From Alloyangia pacifica (GTDB lineage: Bacteria; Pseudomonadota; Alphaproteobacteria; Rhodobacterales; Rhodobacteraceae): a DNA stretch of 64,000 nt. Location of the stretch: the NCBI RefSeq assembly GCF_900116195.1, contig NZ_FOZW01000016.1, forward strand, positions 1 to 64,000. The letters are read 5' to 3'. Positions 1 to 8,547 of this stretch are shown here, one piece after another (within the stretch, counting starts at the first letter, position 1; each line of letters begins with the position of its first letter). Under the pieces are notes generated by a model. The model saw only the letters and a list, made by a program, of their open reading frames with translations. It was not told the DNA's origin and did not search any database. Both the position numbers and the translations under genes were made by a program.

Positions 1-91
1 GCATCGCTCAGCCAGAAGAGATCAGACATATCACCGCTCTGTTTTCGCACGGTGAATCATGCCCCTCTGGCACAATCAATGGGTCCTGAGC

Positions 92-946
92 CTAATGCAT
101 GGTCGGGCTTCGATCCATGGGGATGAAGACCTCTGGCGCGGGCGCCCGATATCCAAGAGCGCTATGTGGCCGGTCCATGTTGTAGTGTTTTCGCCATCTT
201 TCGATGAGGATTTGCGCCTCCCTCAACGAGTAGTAAATCTCGCCATTTAGTAGCTCATCCCGGAAGCGCGCATTGAAGCTTTCGCAATAGCCGTTCTCCC
301 AAGGTGACCCTGGCTCGATGTAGGCGGTCTTTGACCCCACCAGCTCGATCCAGTCGCGGACCTTCTGCGCTATGAACTCGGGACCATTGTCAGACCGGAT
401 AAACCGCGGCGGGCCGCGCTGGATGAACAGGTCCGTCAGGGCGTCCAGGACATCGGTGGAGTTCAGTCGCCTGTCGACACGGATCATCAGCGCCTCCCGC
501 GTATATTCATCGAGGATGTTGAGCGTCCGGTAAGCCCGGCCGTCGCTGGTCCGGTCCTGAACGAAGTCGTAGGACCAGACGTGGTTGGGATGTTCAGGCT
601 TCAGCCGCACGCAGGAGCCGTCGTTCAGCCAGAGCCGACCGCGTTTCTTCTGCTTGTGTGGGACCTTGAGCCCTTCGCGCCGCCAAATGCGCGCCACCCG
701 CTTGTGGTTCACCTGCCAGCCGGCCCGGCGCAGCAGCACGGCGATCCGGCGGTAGCCGTAGCGGCCATACTCCCGGGCCAACTCGATGACGTCGGCGGTC
801 AGCCGCGCCTCATCTTCCCGGCCCTGGGGCGGCTTGCGCTGTGTGGAGCGGTGCTGGCCGAGCACCCGGCAGGCGCGGCGTTCGGACATGCCGAGTGTCT
901 CGCGCACATGCTCCACGCACTTGCGGCGGCGCGAAGGGCTTAGAAG
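92..946 (-). CDS. IS3-family transposase OrfB (DDE integrase), reached by -1 frameshift
   Basis: This is the catalytic half of the IS3 transposase, about 284 residues, with the rve integrase fold. The acidic triad is visible: first Asp in VWSYDFVQD, second in RSDNGPEF, and Glu in SPWENGYCESF. An HTH_21-like segment (YGYRRIAVLLRRAGW) precedes it. The frame stays open upstream of 946, but that part is only a shadow of orfA; true OrfB begins at LLSPSRRRK. The start given is the first codon after slippage, so the product would be a fusion of about 375 residues. No inactivating change is visible, so the element may still be active. Confidence 0.88.
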   Translation of the reverse strand, partial: LLSPSRRRKCVEHVRETLGMSERRACRVLGQHRSTQRKPPQGREDEARLTADVIELAREYGRYGYRRIAVLLRRAGWQVNHKRVARIWRREGLKVPHKQKKRGRLWLNDGSCVRLKPEHPNHVWSYDFVQDRTSDGRAYRTLNILDEYTREALMIRVDRRLNSTDVLDALTDLFIQRGPPRFIRSDNGPEFIAQKVRDWIELVGSKTAYIEPGSPWENGYCESFNARFRDELLNGEIYYSLREAQILIERWRKHYNMDRPHSALGYRAPAPEVFIPMDRSPTMH

Positions 947-1218
947 TTTCCCCGTGCAGCCTCGGTCAGGATCAGCTTCTCGAGCGTCAGGTCGGACACC
1001 GCCCGCCGCAGCCTCAGGTTCTCTTTCTCGAGCTCCTTGAGCCGCGACAGTTGCGCCCGGTTCATCCCGCCATACTGCTTCCGCCACCGGTAGAACGTAT
1101 GCTGCGATATCCCGATCTGCCGCACCGCATCGGCCATCGACAGGCCCTGGCCGTGCAGCACCTCGACCTGACGCAGCTTGGTGACAATGTCTTCCGGCTT
1201 CTCTCGCTTTCCAGCCAT
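940..1218 (-). CDS. IS3-family transposase OrfA (helix-turn-helix)
   Basis: This 92-residue protein is the DNA-binding part of the transposase and would recognise the IS ends. Residues about 8-50 form a helix-turn-helix of the transposase_8 type (KPEDIVTKLRQ, then ISQHTFYRWRKQYGG). A leucine-zipper-like stretch follows (LSRLKELEKENLRLRRAV, about residues 58-75). The ATG at 1218 has a good ribosome site (CAGGAGG). The gene ends 7 bases into orfB, and a G-GGA-AAC heptamer lies just before its stop, so part of the product should be extended into an OrfAB fusion. The frame looks intact. Confidence 0.9.
   Translation of the reverse strand: MAGKREKPEDIVTKLRQVEVLHGQGLSMADAVRQIGISQHTFYRWRKQYGGMNRAQLSRLKELEKENLRLRRAVSDLTLEKLILTEAARGNF
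946..952 (-). other. Programmed -1 ribosomal frameshift heptamer G-GGA-AAC
   Basis: On the minus strand the last orfA codons read CGG GGA AAC TTC TAA. The heptamer G GGA AAC fits the X XXY YYZ slippery pattern in the zero frame. Slipping back one base gives GGG AAA CTT CTA AGC, which is exactly the start of the conserved OrfB sequence (LLS). IS3-family elements are known to make OrfAB this way. I did not establish the downstream stem or pseudoknot that would stimulate slippage. Confidence 0.75.
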
Positions 1219-1666
1219 TCCGTAGTCCTCCTGTTCGCCGAAATCCTATCGGATTTCCGGCTTCGTGGGTGGACCACTTCAAAGGGGCTGGCTCACCCAC
1301 ACTCAGCCCCACACGGTAAAGCCGGGTAAATTTCGCTTGCGGATCAAACGTATCCTGATGCATGTAGAAACATATGGAGAACACTTGCGAAGGTCGTGAG
1401 TTTTCCATCCAAATAATCCGTAGCTGCTGGTGCAGGATGTTGCCGAGCTACCCTTTGACAAGGGTGGTCGTGTGACCTCTGAGAAAGCAAACCAGCTCGA
1501 TCTGTTTCCGTACGATGATGCGTGTGAGGGCAAGGTCAGGCATCAAGGCTCAACCGACGAAGTGATTTCCGTGACGGCAGCTCCGGGCGGCAGTCCGTGC
1601 TCTGTGAGCGGGCCGCGGCAGGGTGCCAGCGACTGCGTGTCGCCCAACACGCATGCGGTTCCGTAG

Positions 1667-1747
1667 AATTCGCGCGGAAACCGCTTCCTGTCCGACAAGC
1701 AGGTCGCGGAGCGCTTCTCGATCTCCGCCCGCCCGGCCTGGCACTAG
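1667..1747 (+). pseudogene. Possible AlpA-like DNA-binding protein fragment
   Basis: A short open stretch after an in-frame TAG (1664-1666) encodes NRFLSDKQVAERFSIS and ends at TAG 1745-1747. The words FLSDKQVAERFSIS resemble the start of AlpA/excisionase-type winged helix proteins, which are often carried by integrative elements. The rest of the domain is missing: the frame stops 34 bases before the solo IS end at 1781. There is no start codon with a ribosome site. Call based on one motif only. Confidence 0.3.
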
Positions 1748-1780
1748 GGAGAGTCAGTGGATGGTTTTCCTGCGCCGATA

Positions 1781-1901
1781 CAGCTTGGTGGCAATGTCTT
1801 CCGGCTACTCGCGCTTTCCAGCCATTCCGTAGTCCTCCTGTTCGCCGAAATCCTATCGGATTTCAGGCTTCGCGCGTGGACCACTTCAATGGGCTGGCTC
1901 A
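1781..1901 (-). mobile_element. Solo IS3-family end, remnant of a second IS copy
   Basis: This 121-bp block matches the right end of the neighbouring IS (1174-1295) with few differences, including the orfA ribosome site and start codon. The copy is dead: its orfA reads MAGKRE and then meets TAG, and nothing recognisable follows beyond 1781. Both copies have the same orientation. The unit was probably left by deletion or by recombination between IS copies. Confidence 0.8.
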
Positions 1902-2614
1902 GGCCCTCCAGTGTCCAGCTTCTGGTAATCAAGAATGGCGCGTTCCGCGCCGACACGCTTGGCCTCGGTACACGCAGATAAGGGATCGTCCCTTGCTGGT
2001 ATCGGGAAGAATTCGGGGCTCTCCGAGGATGCTCCGATCTCGGCTAGCGAGCGCCTGAGCCATGACTGATGTCCTGACGTACCAGGGCAAGATGAGTGAC
2101 GAAGAGACAACTTGTAAGCCGGCGAAGACGAAGTGTGCTCGACCGCTGATGAGATTGAACTGATGCTTGCGTGCTTTGAACACCGACGCGCGCCCGGCAC
2201 GCCCGAATGCGAGCGCGCCGAAGAGATGCTCCGTGTACAGGAGAGAGGCTTCCGGAAGGCGATCAGCTAGGAATGCCAAGAGAGCGCAGGTGGTCTTTTG
2301 TTGATCTGACTGCCGGTGCCGAGCGTGTTGCGCGACGCGATGGCGATCCCGTTTGCGCAATTCCTCCGGACAGATTCAGAAAAACGGCATTGCTGTCCCT
2401 TCTACGTTCCGAGGTGCGCGCGCGGCGCATCCATTTGCTCGGGGAGGTCACTGGCGATCTGTCCCGATCCTGCTGGCTGCAGAGGCATGGAGCTGAAAGC
2501 CGAGACGGTCGCCGTCCGGTCGCCCCATCATCTCGGAGCCGATTGGCGCCAAGGATGTGCTAGACTGGGGAAGAGATTTCGCACGGCGTCGCATTTTCAG
2601 CAGAGGAATTCCCC
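1902..2614. other. About 700 bp without a supportable gene
   Basis: Several short frames run through this stretch on both strands, but none has a ribosome site, a recognisable domain or the third-position GC bias of neighbouring genes. It lies between IS debris and the GDSL gene and reads like decayed sequence. The 3' end holds the leader of the GDSL gene with AGAGGA a few bases before its ATG. The spacer 1296-1780 on the other side of the IS fragment is similar, apart from the AlpA-like fragment. Confidence 0.6.
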
Positions 2615-4207
2615 ATGCCCACCTCCGGCAGTCAGATCATTTATTTCGGTGACAGTCTCACAGATGTCGGTGTCGTATTCGAAGCGCTGGTGCAGTCATT
2701 GGTGGCGCAGATACTCCCGGGGCTCATCGCCGCGCTGGGTCCCGACCCTTCGCCGGAGGAAATAGCCCAGGCCGAGCTGCAGGCGCGGCAACTGGCCACG
2801 CAGCAGGCACTGGTCGAAACGCAGGCCCTCGGGTTCGGACCCGAACAGGCCGTCACGAATGAATTCACCCACGCCATCTATACCGGTGACGTGAGCGGCG
2901 ACACGATCCTGAATTTCGCAAATGCCGGCGCGCGAGCGCTGGGGACGCAAGAGCCCTTTGGACCGGGCACGGGCTATGACTCCAATCTCGGCGCGCAGCT
3001 GGCACGCTTTGCCGCTCTGCCGGCAGGGACGTTGGCGCCCGATGCCAGTGCCGTGCTCTTCATCGGTGCGAATGATTTTTCCGATGCCGTCGGAGAGGCC
3101 CTGGATCAGCCAGGCAGCGGCGCGCTGGACGTGATCGTCGCGACGGGCGAGGTCATAGGAGAGCTGCTCGACATGCTGGAAGCGGCTGCGCGTGGCCTGC
3201 ATTCTGCGGGTGTCACGACGGTCTATTTCGGAACGCTTCCGGTCGGCTCGTTCTTTCCGGGCAGCGACGCGCTCGACGATCTGACGTCTGATCTGTCTGA
3301 CCTGGCGGTCGGCCTCTACAACGAGCTTCTGGCTGCGCGCGCCGTGCAGTTGCGCGGGGAGGGGATCGCGGTCGAGGTGATCGACTATGCCGCCGTGGCC
3401 AGCGCCATCACCGAAGACCCCGGCGGGTTCGGCATTGTCGCCGACCGCTCCGAGTTCCTCATCGACGGTGCGCCCTTCGACAGCGATCAGGTGGGATTCT
3501 GGGACCCGATCCATCCCGCCGAAGCCGTGCACCAGGCCTGGGGGGCCTATGCCGCCTTCGTGATGGCGGGTGGCAGCACGTCCGCGCTGAGCGACTTCGG
3601 TACGCTCAACTTCCAGACCAGCGGTGACAATGCCGTCTTTGCGATGGGCGGCAATGACACGGTTCTCGCGCTGGCGGGCGATGACGTGGTCTTCGGAGGT
3701 TCGGGGGATGACCGGGTCTTCGCAGGTCCCGGCGATGACATCGTGTCCGGCGGATCGGGCGACGACCTTCTGCGCGGCGAGAGGGGCGCAGACATTCTCG
3801 ACGGCGGCAGTGGCGACGATACGGTTCTGGGCGGCTCGGGAGACGATGTCCTGATCGATGGGCTGGGGGATGATCTTGTCAGGGGCGGGGCCGGGGATGA
3901 CGTCTTCATTTTTGTCCAGAACACGCTCGAGGGGGAGGCGAGCCTGTCGCAGGACGTCTTGCAGGGCGGATCGGGCACGGACACGCTCTACGTGGTTCTC
4001 GATGAGACCACGTTCGACGCCTTTGAGACGCTTGGAGCGACGTCGGTCCTTTCGAGCCTGGGCATATCCATCTCGAGCATTGAATCCGTGGTTGCTATTG
4101 ATGGGCGCGGTCAGGTTGAAGCTGCGCTGAGCGCGTTCGCGTGGTTCCAGGACGGCGACTATTGGGGGCTCATTCCGGCACCTTCGTCCGCCGATCTTCT
4201 GGTGTGA
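2615..4207 (+). CDS. GDSL/SGNH-family lipase-esterase with C-terminal RTX repeats
   Basis: Predicted secreted hydrolase of 530 residues acting on ester substrates outside the cell. The SGNH blocks are visible: block I YFGDSLTD with nucleophile Ser14, block III GANDF, and block V DPIHP with Asp297 and His300. The C-terminal third (about 340-430) has around eight glycine- and aspartate-rich RTX nonapeptides (GGSGDD type), which bind calcium and go with type I secretion. There is no N-terminal signal peptide, as expected for that route. No type I ABC/MFP genes are in the window. The last 100 residues after the repeats should hold the secretion signal. A substrate cannot be named. Confidence 0.88.
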   Translation: MPTSGSQIIYFGDSLTDVGVVFEALVQSLVAQILPGLIAALGPDPSPEEIAQAELQARQLATQQALVETQALGFGPEQAVTNEFTHAIYTGDVSGDTILNFANAGARALGTQEPFGPGTGYDSNLGAQLARFAALPAGTLAPDASAVLFIGANDFSDAVGEALDQPGSGALDVIVATGEVIGELLDMLEAAARGLHSAGVTTVYFGTLPVGSFFPGSDALDDLTSDLSDLAVGLYNELLAARAVQLRGEGIAVEVIDYAAVASAITEDPGGFGIVADRSEFLIDGAPFDSDQVGFWDPIHPAEAVHQAWGAYAAFVMAGGSTSALSDFGTLNFQTSGDNAVFAMGGNDTVLALAGDDVVFGGSGDDRVFAGPGDDIVSGGSGDDLLRGERGADILDGGSGDDTVLGGSGDDVLIDGLGDDLVRGGAGDDVFIFVQNTLEGEASLSQDVLQGGSGTDTLYVVLDETTFDAFETLGATSVLSSLGISISSIESVVAIDGRGQVEAALSAFAWFQDGDYWGLIPAPSSADLLV

Positions 4208-4382
4208 TCCCGCACGACAGCGGACCCTGCTAGGGCACGCAAGATGGGTTGCAGTCGTCCCCTTTTGGGCGCCGACAATCGGAACCATCTAGGTGATCGA
4301 GACGCCGCTTGAGCAATATCTTGACCAAATGTGCCAGCGAGCTGCAACATCTCGGCATCCAAGTCGCAACCCCGAGGGACTG

Positions 4383-5492
4383 ATGGCCAAGATCGAGCGC
4401 GTCGAGATATTCATGGCGAACCTGCTTCCCAAGGTGAAGCGCACCGACGCGATCCAGAGCTTCATGAGCCAGGAAACGCCCTTCGTCCGGATCACGGATG
4501 CCGACGGCGCAACTGGGCTCGGCTATTCCTACACGATCGGGCAGGGCGGTCCCGCCATCATGTCGCTCCTGCGCGAGACACTGGTACCCCGGCTGATCGG
4601 GCAGGAGGCCGAGGCGATCGAGCGCATCTGGCGCGACCTGCTGTTTTCAACCCATGCGACCAGCGTCGGGGCGATCACGTCGCTTGCGCTGGCGGCCGTG
4701 GACACGGCGCTTTGGGACCTGCGCTGCAAGCGGGCGGGGCTGCCGCTTTGGCGCATGCTGGGAGGGGCGAAAGACAGCGTTCCGATGTACACGACCGAAG
4801 GCGGCTGGCTGCATATCGAGACCGGCGATCTTGTCGCCGATGCGCTTTCGGCGCAGGCCGCCGGGTTTGCGGGCAGCAAGGTCAAGATCGGGCGCCCGCA
4901 CCTGAGCGAGGACCGGGAGCGGCTCGCGGCGGTCCGCGAGGCGGTGGGCCCCGCGTTCGAGATCATGGTGGATGCCAACCAGTCCTTCAATCTCGCCGAG
5001 GCGACCCGGCGCGCGAAGGTGCTGGAGCCGCTCGACATCGCCTGGTTCGAAGAGCCGATGCCGGCAGACGACGTCGCCTCCCACGCGGTCCTGTCGGCGC
5101 GCACATCCGTGCCGGTCGCCGTGGGCGAGAGCATGTATTCGCTCAGCCAGTTCAAGGACTACCTCGTCGGAAACGCGGCAAGCGTCGTGCAAGTGGACGT
5201 CGCTCGCATCGGAGGGATCACGCCTTGGATGAAGGTGGCCCACATGGCCGAGGCGCACAATGTGCCGGTCTGTCCGCACTTCCTGATGGAGCTGCACGTA
5301 AGCCTCGTCTGCGCGATCACGAATGCCCCGTGGCTGGAATACATCCCGCAGCTGGATGACCTGACCAAGGCGCCCATGCGGATGGAGAACGGCCGGGCCT
5401 ACCCGAGCGACAGCCCCGGTCTCGGGATCGATTGGGACGAGGACAGGCTTGCGGCCTCCCGGATCGAGGGGCTGGGCTTCACCGCCGGTTAG
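4383..5492 (+). CDS. Mandelate racemase / muconate lactonising enzyme family protein (enolase superfamily)
   Basis: 369-residue enolase-superfamily enzyme that would abstract a proton alpha to a carboxylate of a sugar acid or similar substrate. The KxK pair is at Lys166/Lys168 (KVKIG), metal ligands are Asp197 (VDAN), Glu223 or Glu224 (FEEP) and Glu249 (GES), and the general base candidate on the other side is His299 (CPHFL). The frame is open back to a GTG at 4293, but the family normally starts at this MAKIERVEIF, and GAGGGA lies just before the ATG at 4383. It stands alone, so its substrate is unknown; both racemase and dehydratase roles fit. Confidence 0.88.
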   Translation: MAKIERVEIFMANLLPKVKRTDAIQSFMSQETPFVRITDADGATGLGYSYTIGQGGPAIMSLLRETLVPRLIGQEAEAIERIWRDLLFSTHATSVGAITSLALAAVDTALWDLRCKRAGLPLWRMLGGAKDSVPMYTTEGGWLHIETGDLVADALSAQAAGFAGSKVKIGRPHLSEDRERLAAVREAVGPAFEIMVDANQSFNLAEATRRAKVLEPLDIAWFEEPMPADDVASHAVLSARTSVPVAVGESMYSLSQFKDYLVGNAASVVQVDVARIGGITPWMKVAHMAEAHNVPVCPHFLMELHVSLVCAITNAPWLEYIPQLDDLTKAPMRMENGRAYPSDSPGLGIDWDEDRLAASRIEGLGFTAG

Positions 5493-6008
5493 GCACGGGT
5501 CAGGGGCCTTCGCGGCGATCGGGTCGCTTGCCCGCGTCGATCTGGTGGTGGGCGACGTCTTGTGCAAGGGGCCGCATCGCTACTGACGTCGTGATGCCCG
5601 GGAGGGTCCAGAAAGACCGCAGGCGCTGCAGGTTGCATGACCGGAAAATTCGCGACGTCCCCGTGCGCGCCGAAACCGGCATGGGCGGCAGGCCCGATCG
5701 GACCCCGGTCGCAAGCGGCGCCCGGCACCACCGCCAGCAAGGTGCGGATGGCTGCCCTCGATGCGCCCTTTTGCGTCGATTGAATCGCGTCGGCGCCAGA
5801 CCTTCGCTTGCGCGCCTCTTTCGCGACAGCGAAACGACGCCCGGTGGTCCGGGGGAGTCTTCAGAGAATTTCACGCACCGGAGGCCTTTCCTGCAGGCCG
5901 GATGTGCTGCAATGGCGACCGCAGGGCACTGTCCCCTTCGCGCATGACCCCCGGTGCTCGCTTGTTTCGCCTCGGGGCGGAGATATCTTCTCAGGCAGGG
6001 AGGACATC
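5493..6008. other. 516-bp gap with no supported gene
   Basis: Between the enolase-superfamily gene and the cytochrome gene I find no frame with a ribosome site or known domain on either strand. The last 20 bases hold a strong ribosome site (AGGGAGGA) for the cytochrome. No clear terminator with a T-run is visible after the stop at 5492. Confidence 0.5.
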
Positions 6009-6326
6009 ATGAACACACTTCGAATCGCAAGCCTCGCGGCGGCGGGGCTTATGACAGCGCCTTTCGCCGCGGCCCAGGACAGCGCCGCCGGGGAGTCCGT
6101 GTACCAGTCAGTGTGCAAGAACTGCCACGGGCCGACCGCCAAGGGCATGGCGAGCTTTCCCAAGCTCATCGGCCAGGGGCCCGAGTATCTCTCCGAGCGC
6201 CTCACGGCCTACCGCGCCAAGCAACCCGTGGGCCCGAACTCTGCATTGATGTATCCGATTGCAGGCAAGTTGAGCGACGCGGACATCGAGAATGTCGTGG
6301 CCTATATCACCACCGAGCTGGAGTAG
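6009..6326 (+). CDS. Periplasmic class I cytochrome c
   Basis: 105-residue precursor with a signal peptide (cleavage expected after about residue 22, AAAQ). It has one haem-binding CXXCH (Cys36, Cys39, His40) and a candidate Met81 axial ligand in NSALMYP. Fold and size match small cytochrome c subunits of the cytochrome c553/c4 type that accept electrons from periplasmic dehydrogenases. The ATG at 6009 follows AGGGAGGA. A PQQ dehydrogenase is encoded nearby on the other strand, but a partnership is only a guess. The end overlaps the next frame by 35 bases if that frame uses its first start. Confidence 0.9.
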   Translation: MNTLRIASLAAAGLMTAPFAAAQDSAAGESVYQSVCKNCHGPTAKGMASFPKLIGQGPEYLSERLTAYRAKQPVGPNSALMYPIAGKLSDADIENVVAYITTELE

Positions 6327-6819
6327 CGCCGAGCGCTCTCGGCGGCTGGGGGACGATCCTCTCAAAGGGCGGCATGCCACGCGACCGGACGCCTTTGCAG
6401 TGGCGATTTGCGCAGCACTCCTCGGTCAGGCCGGTGGCGTGCTGGCCGACAGTGACGGGGCGGGCACCCTTGCATCGGAGCGGCTGAACGAGGCGGTTGC
6501 GCGGGCGCGGCGGAATGAATTCGATGACGCCGGAGCCGTGCTCTGCGCCCAGGATATCGGTCAGCCCCTGGAAGCGTGCGACGCCCGGGTCGCCCGCAGC
6601 GGCGCGGGAACAGCCGCGGTTCGGGTCGATTTTCCCAATGGCTTTTCGCGGATTCTGAAGTTCTCGGATGGGGGCTTCGTTTCTGCCAATGCCACCATGT
6701 CGGGTGTCGGGACCGATATCGATTGGCAGCGGGACGGAGACCGGCTCATCCTCCGTGTGGATGATCAGCGCTACGAGCTTGACGGCGCGTTTGTTTTCGG
6801 CCCGATGTACGATCGCTGA
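6292..6819 (+). CDS. Uncharacterised exported protein, start uncertain
   Basis: I do not recognise a family. The frame encodes a hydrophobic stretch followed by small residues (AICAALLGQAGGVLA) that looks like a signal peptide core, then a soluble domain of about 120 residues rich in charged and beta-type segments (TAAVRVDFPNGF, YELDGAFVFG). The first possible start is GTG 6292, which would put an unusually long N-region before the signal core; GTG 6400 would leave almost none. Neither has a clear ribosome site. A sequencing frameshift near 6373-6400, where an ATG lies in another frame, is possible. The reading frame in the C-terminal part is convincing. Confidence 0.6.
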   Translation: MSWPISPPSWSSAERSRRLGDDPLKGRHATRPDAFAVAICAALLGQAGGVLADSDGAGTLASERLNEAVARARRNEFDDAGAVLCAQDIGQPLEACDARVARSGAGTAAVRVDFPNGFSRILKFSDGGFVSANATMSGVGTDIDWQRDGDRLILRVDDQRYELDGAFVFGPMYDR

Positions 6820-6891
6820 CGCGGCCCTTGCTGCGGGCGCCGGGGATCGGGGCCACGCCCCGGGAGGGGGCGTGACCGGAGCCGGGTCAGG

Positions 6892-8190
6892 TTACATGCC
6901 GGGCGTGAGCTTGTGGATCGTGCCCTCGTCAACCGCGGCGTAGAGGCTGCCGTCCGGCCCCTGCACCAGCGAGCGGAAACGTCCGGCCTCCATCGGCAGG
7001 GTCATCTCCGTCACGTCCAGCACCGAGATGCCGTCGCTGTTGTCGAGCTGGATCACATCGATGCGCTGGCCGATCGGGGTGCCGCCGAAGCCGATGCCCA
7101 TGATGCCGACCACCAGCGCGCCGTCCCAGTCTCCCCATTGCTCGCCGGTCAGGAAGGCGGCCGAGGAGGTGCCCTGCGACCAGCCGTTGTTGTTCCAGAT
7201 CGGCGGCATGGCGTCGGGATAGGTCTCGAAGTCGGTCATCGGCATGAAGGCCGCCCGCTCGAAACGGTTCATGCCCTCGTTCTGGTTCGGCATGTAGCCG
7301 CAGTAGTTCCCGGGGCAATCGCTGCGCCCGGCCATGTTGGGGCGCGGGTCCCAGCCGCCGTTGCCGCCATTCTCCAGCACGGTGATTTCGTCCGAATGCC
7401 ACGGTCCGTGCTCCGCCACGATCGGCGTATTGGTCTCGGGGTGGAAGGCGAGGCCCTGCACGTTGCGGTGCCCGTAGGTGTAGGTTCGCATGTCGAACCC
7501 TTCGGGCGGGGCATTGTCCGGGGCCGCGTTGCCATCGGTGTCCATGCGCAGCACCTTGCTGCCCATGATCGTCGGACTCTGCGGGATTTCCGAGTTGTGG
7601 TTGTCGCCGGTGGTCAGGAACAGCAGGCCGCTTTCGGGATGGAAGCGGACGCGCCCGCCGTTGTGCGCGCCCGGCCCGCCGAAGGGGTGGTCACTCGCCG
7701 CCATCTTGTAGGGTACATCCTCGACGATGTCGGTCCGGTCCGAGACCGAGGTGAAGTCATCGCCGACGACCAGACGCATGAGCCGATTGGTGTGCGGGTC
7801 CGACATGTTCGACGTCGAGTAGACGTAGATGCGCCGGTTCTCGGCGAAGGCGGGATCGATGGCGACGCCCATCATCCCGGCCTGACCTTCGCAGAACAGG
7901 TCGTCCTCGGTCGACGGGTAGCCCTCGCTGCCGCCCATGCCGAGCAGGGCGTTCACCTCTCCCGAAGGCATGAGCACCGACAGGCCTTTGCATTTCTCGG
8001 TGAAGAACATGGTGCCATCGTCGAGGAACGCCATGTCCCAGGGGTTTTCCAACCCGTCGAGGACGACTTCGTGTTGCAGGCTGGTGGTGTTGGTGCCGGT
8101 TTGCGCCAGCGCCGGCTGCGCGAATATGAATGAGCCGACCACAAGCGGAACAACTGTGCCCGCAAGGGCACCGGATGGACGATGAGTCAT
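6892..8190 (-). CDS. PQQ-dependent sugar dehydrogenase (soluble glucose/sorbosone dehydrogenase family)
   Basis: 432-residue secreted enzyme. Residues 1-29 form a signal peptide ending in PALA. The rest is a beta-propeller of the GSDH family, which oxidises aldose sugars in the periplasm using pyrroloquinoline quinone. Family words visible include LENPWDMAFLDDG, GVAIDPAF, GGPGAHNGGRVRF with the conserved His/Asn/Gly-Gly-Arg, TTGDNHN, and GHRNVQGLAFHPET. The ATG at 8190 follows GGAGGAGACA; the frame is open to 8445 but without support. Electrons would go to a cytochrome, possibly the one at 6009. No PQQ synthesis genes are in the window. Exact sugar unknown. Confidence 0.9.
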   Translation of the reverse strand: MTHRPSGALAGTVVPLVVGSFIFAQPALAQTGTNTTSLQHEVVLDGLENPWDMAFLDDGTMFFTEKCKGLSVLMPSGEVNALLGMGGSEGYPSTEDDLFCEGQAGMMGVAIDPAFAENRRIYVYSTSNMSDPHTNRLMRLVVGDDFTSVSDRTDIVEDVPYKMAASDHPFGGPGAHNGGRVRFHPESGLLFLTTGDNHNSEIPQSPTIMGSKVLRMDTDGNAAPDNAPPEGFDMRTYTYGHRNVQGLAFHPETNTPIVAEHGPWHSDEITVLENGGNGGWDPRPNMAGRSDCPGNYCGYMPNQNEGMNRFERAAFMPMTDFETYPDAMPPIWNNNGWSQGTSSAAFLTGEQWGDWDGALVVGIMGIGFGGTPIGQRIDVIQLDNSDGISVLDVTEMTLPMEAGRFRSLVQGPDGSLYAAVDEGTIHKLTPGM

Positions 8191-8547
8191 TGTCTCCTCC
8201 CTGAGTTCGTGACTCTCTGACCTGCATCGAGTTCTCGGAGGGGCTCGCGAAAACCTTCCGCAGCGTAAGTAAGATAGCGCAACTTTTCCGCGTATCAAAT
8301 TCCTGCCTGGATTCCCTGAGTTGTTCAATCCGCGATGATCCCCCCGACCAGACCCGCCGAGACAGGAAGGCAGCCGACGGAGTCGCAGCCCGCAGTGATG
8401 AACCCGCACGTGCAGCACCGAGCCGAAGCCGTACGGTTGAGACACCTGTCCTGGCGGTTCCGCAGTGCGGCGCGAGTGTCCGAAATGGTCATACCGCCGG
8501 CCCGGGCGAGCGCCCTCGGGGGAGGGACGCCCTGCGCCAGAATTGCG

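Larger units (their letters stand above)
53..1295 (-). mobile_element. IS3-family insertion sequence, about 1.24 kb
   Basis: The element carries overlapping orfA and orfB on the minus strand. The right end is placed at 1295 because homology with a second IS fragment (1781-1901) stops there. The terminus read inward from 1295 begins TGAGCCAGCCCCTTTG, and the left end at 53 begins TGAATCATGCCCCTCTG, an imperfect inverted repeat. About 1243 bp is normal for IS3-family elements. I see no direct target repeat next to the two ends, so either the borders are off by a few bases or the element has recombined. Family assignment is secure from the transposase; the exact ends are inferred. Confidence 0.8.

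Noticed and set aside
53-1295. Target-site duplication of the IS3-family element
   Set aside because: Bases flanking the inferred ends (ACGG and CCCA) do not match, so no duplication can be claimed.
1430-1666. 78-codon plus-strand frame in the IS scar region
   Set aside because: No ribosome site or recognisable family; could be a remnant but nothing supports it.
2696-4288. 530-codon open frame on the minus strand opposite the GDSL/RTX gene
   Set aside because: It mirrors the repeat-rich gene, has arginine-rich composition without domains and no ribosome site; a GC-rich shadow.
6854-6874. Hairpin CACGCCCC / GGGGCGTG as terminator of the PQQ dehydrogenase gene
   Set aside because: Only 8 pairs and no T-run on the minus strand; not distinct from background in GC-rich DNA.
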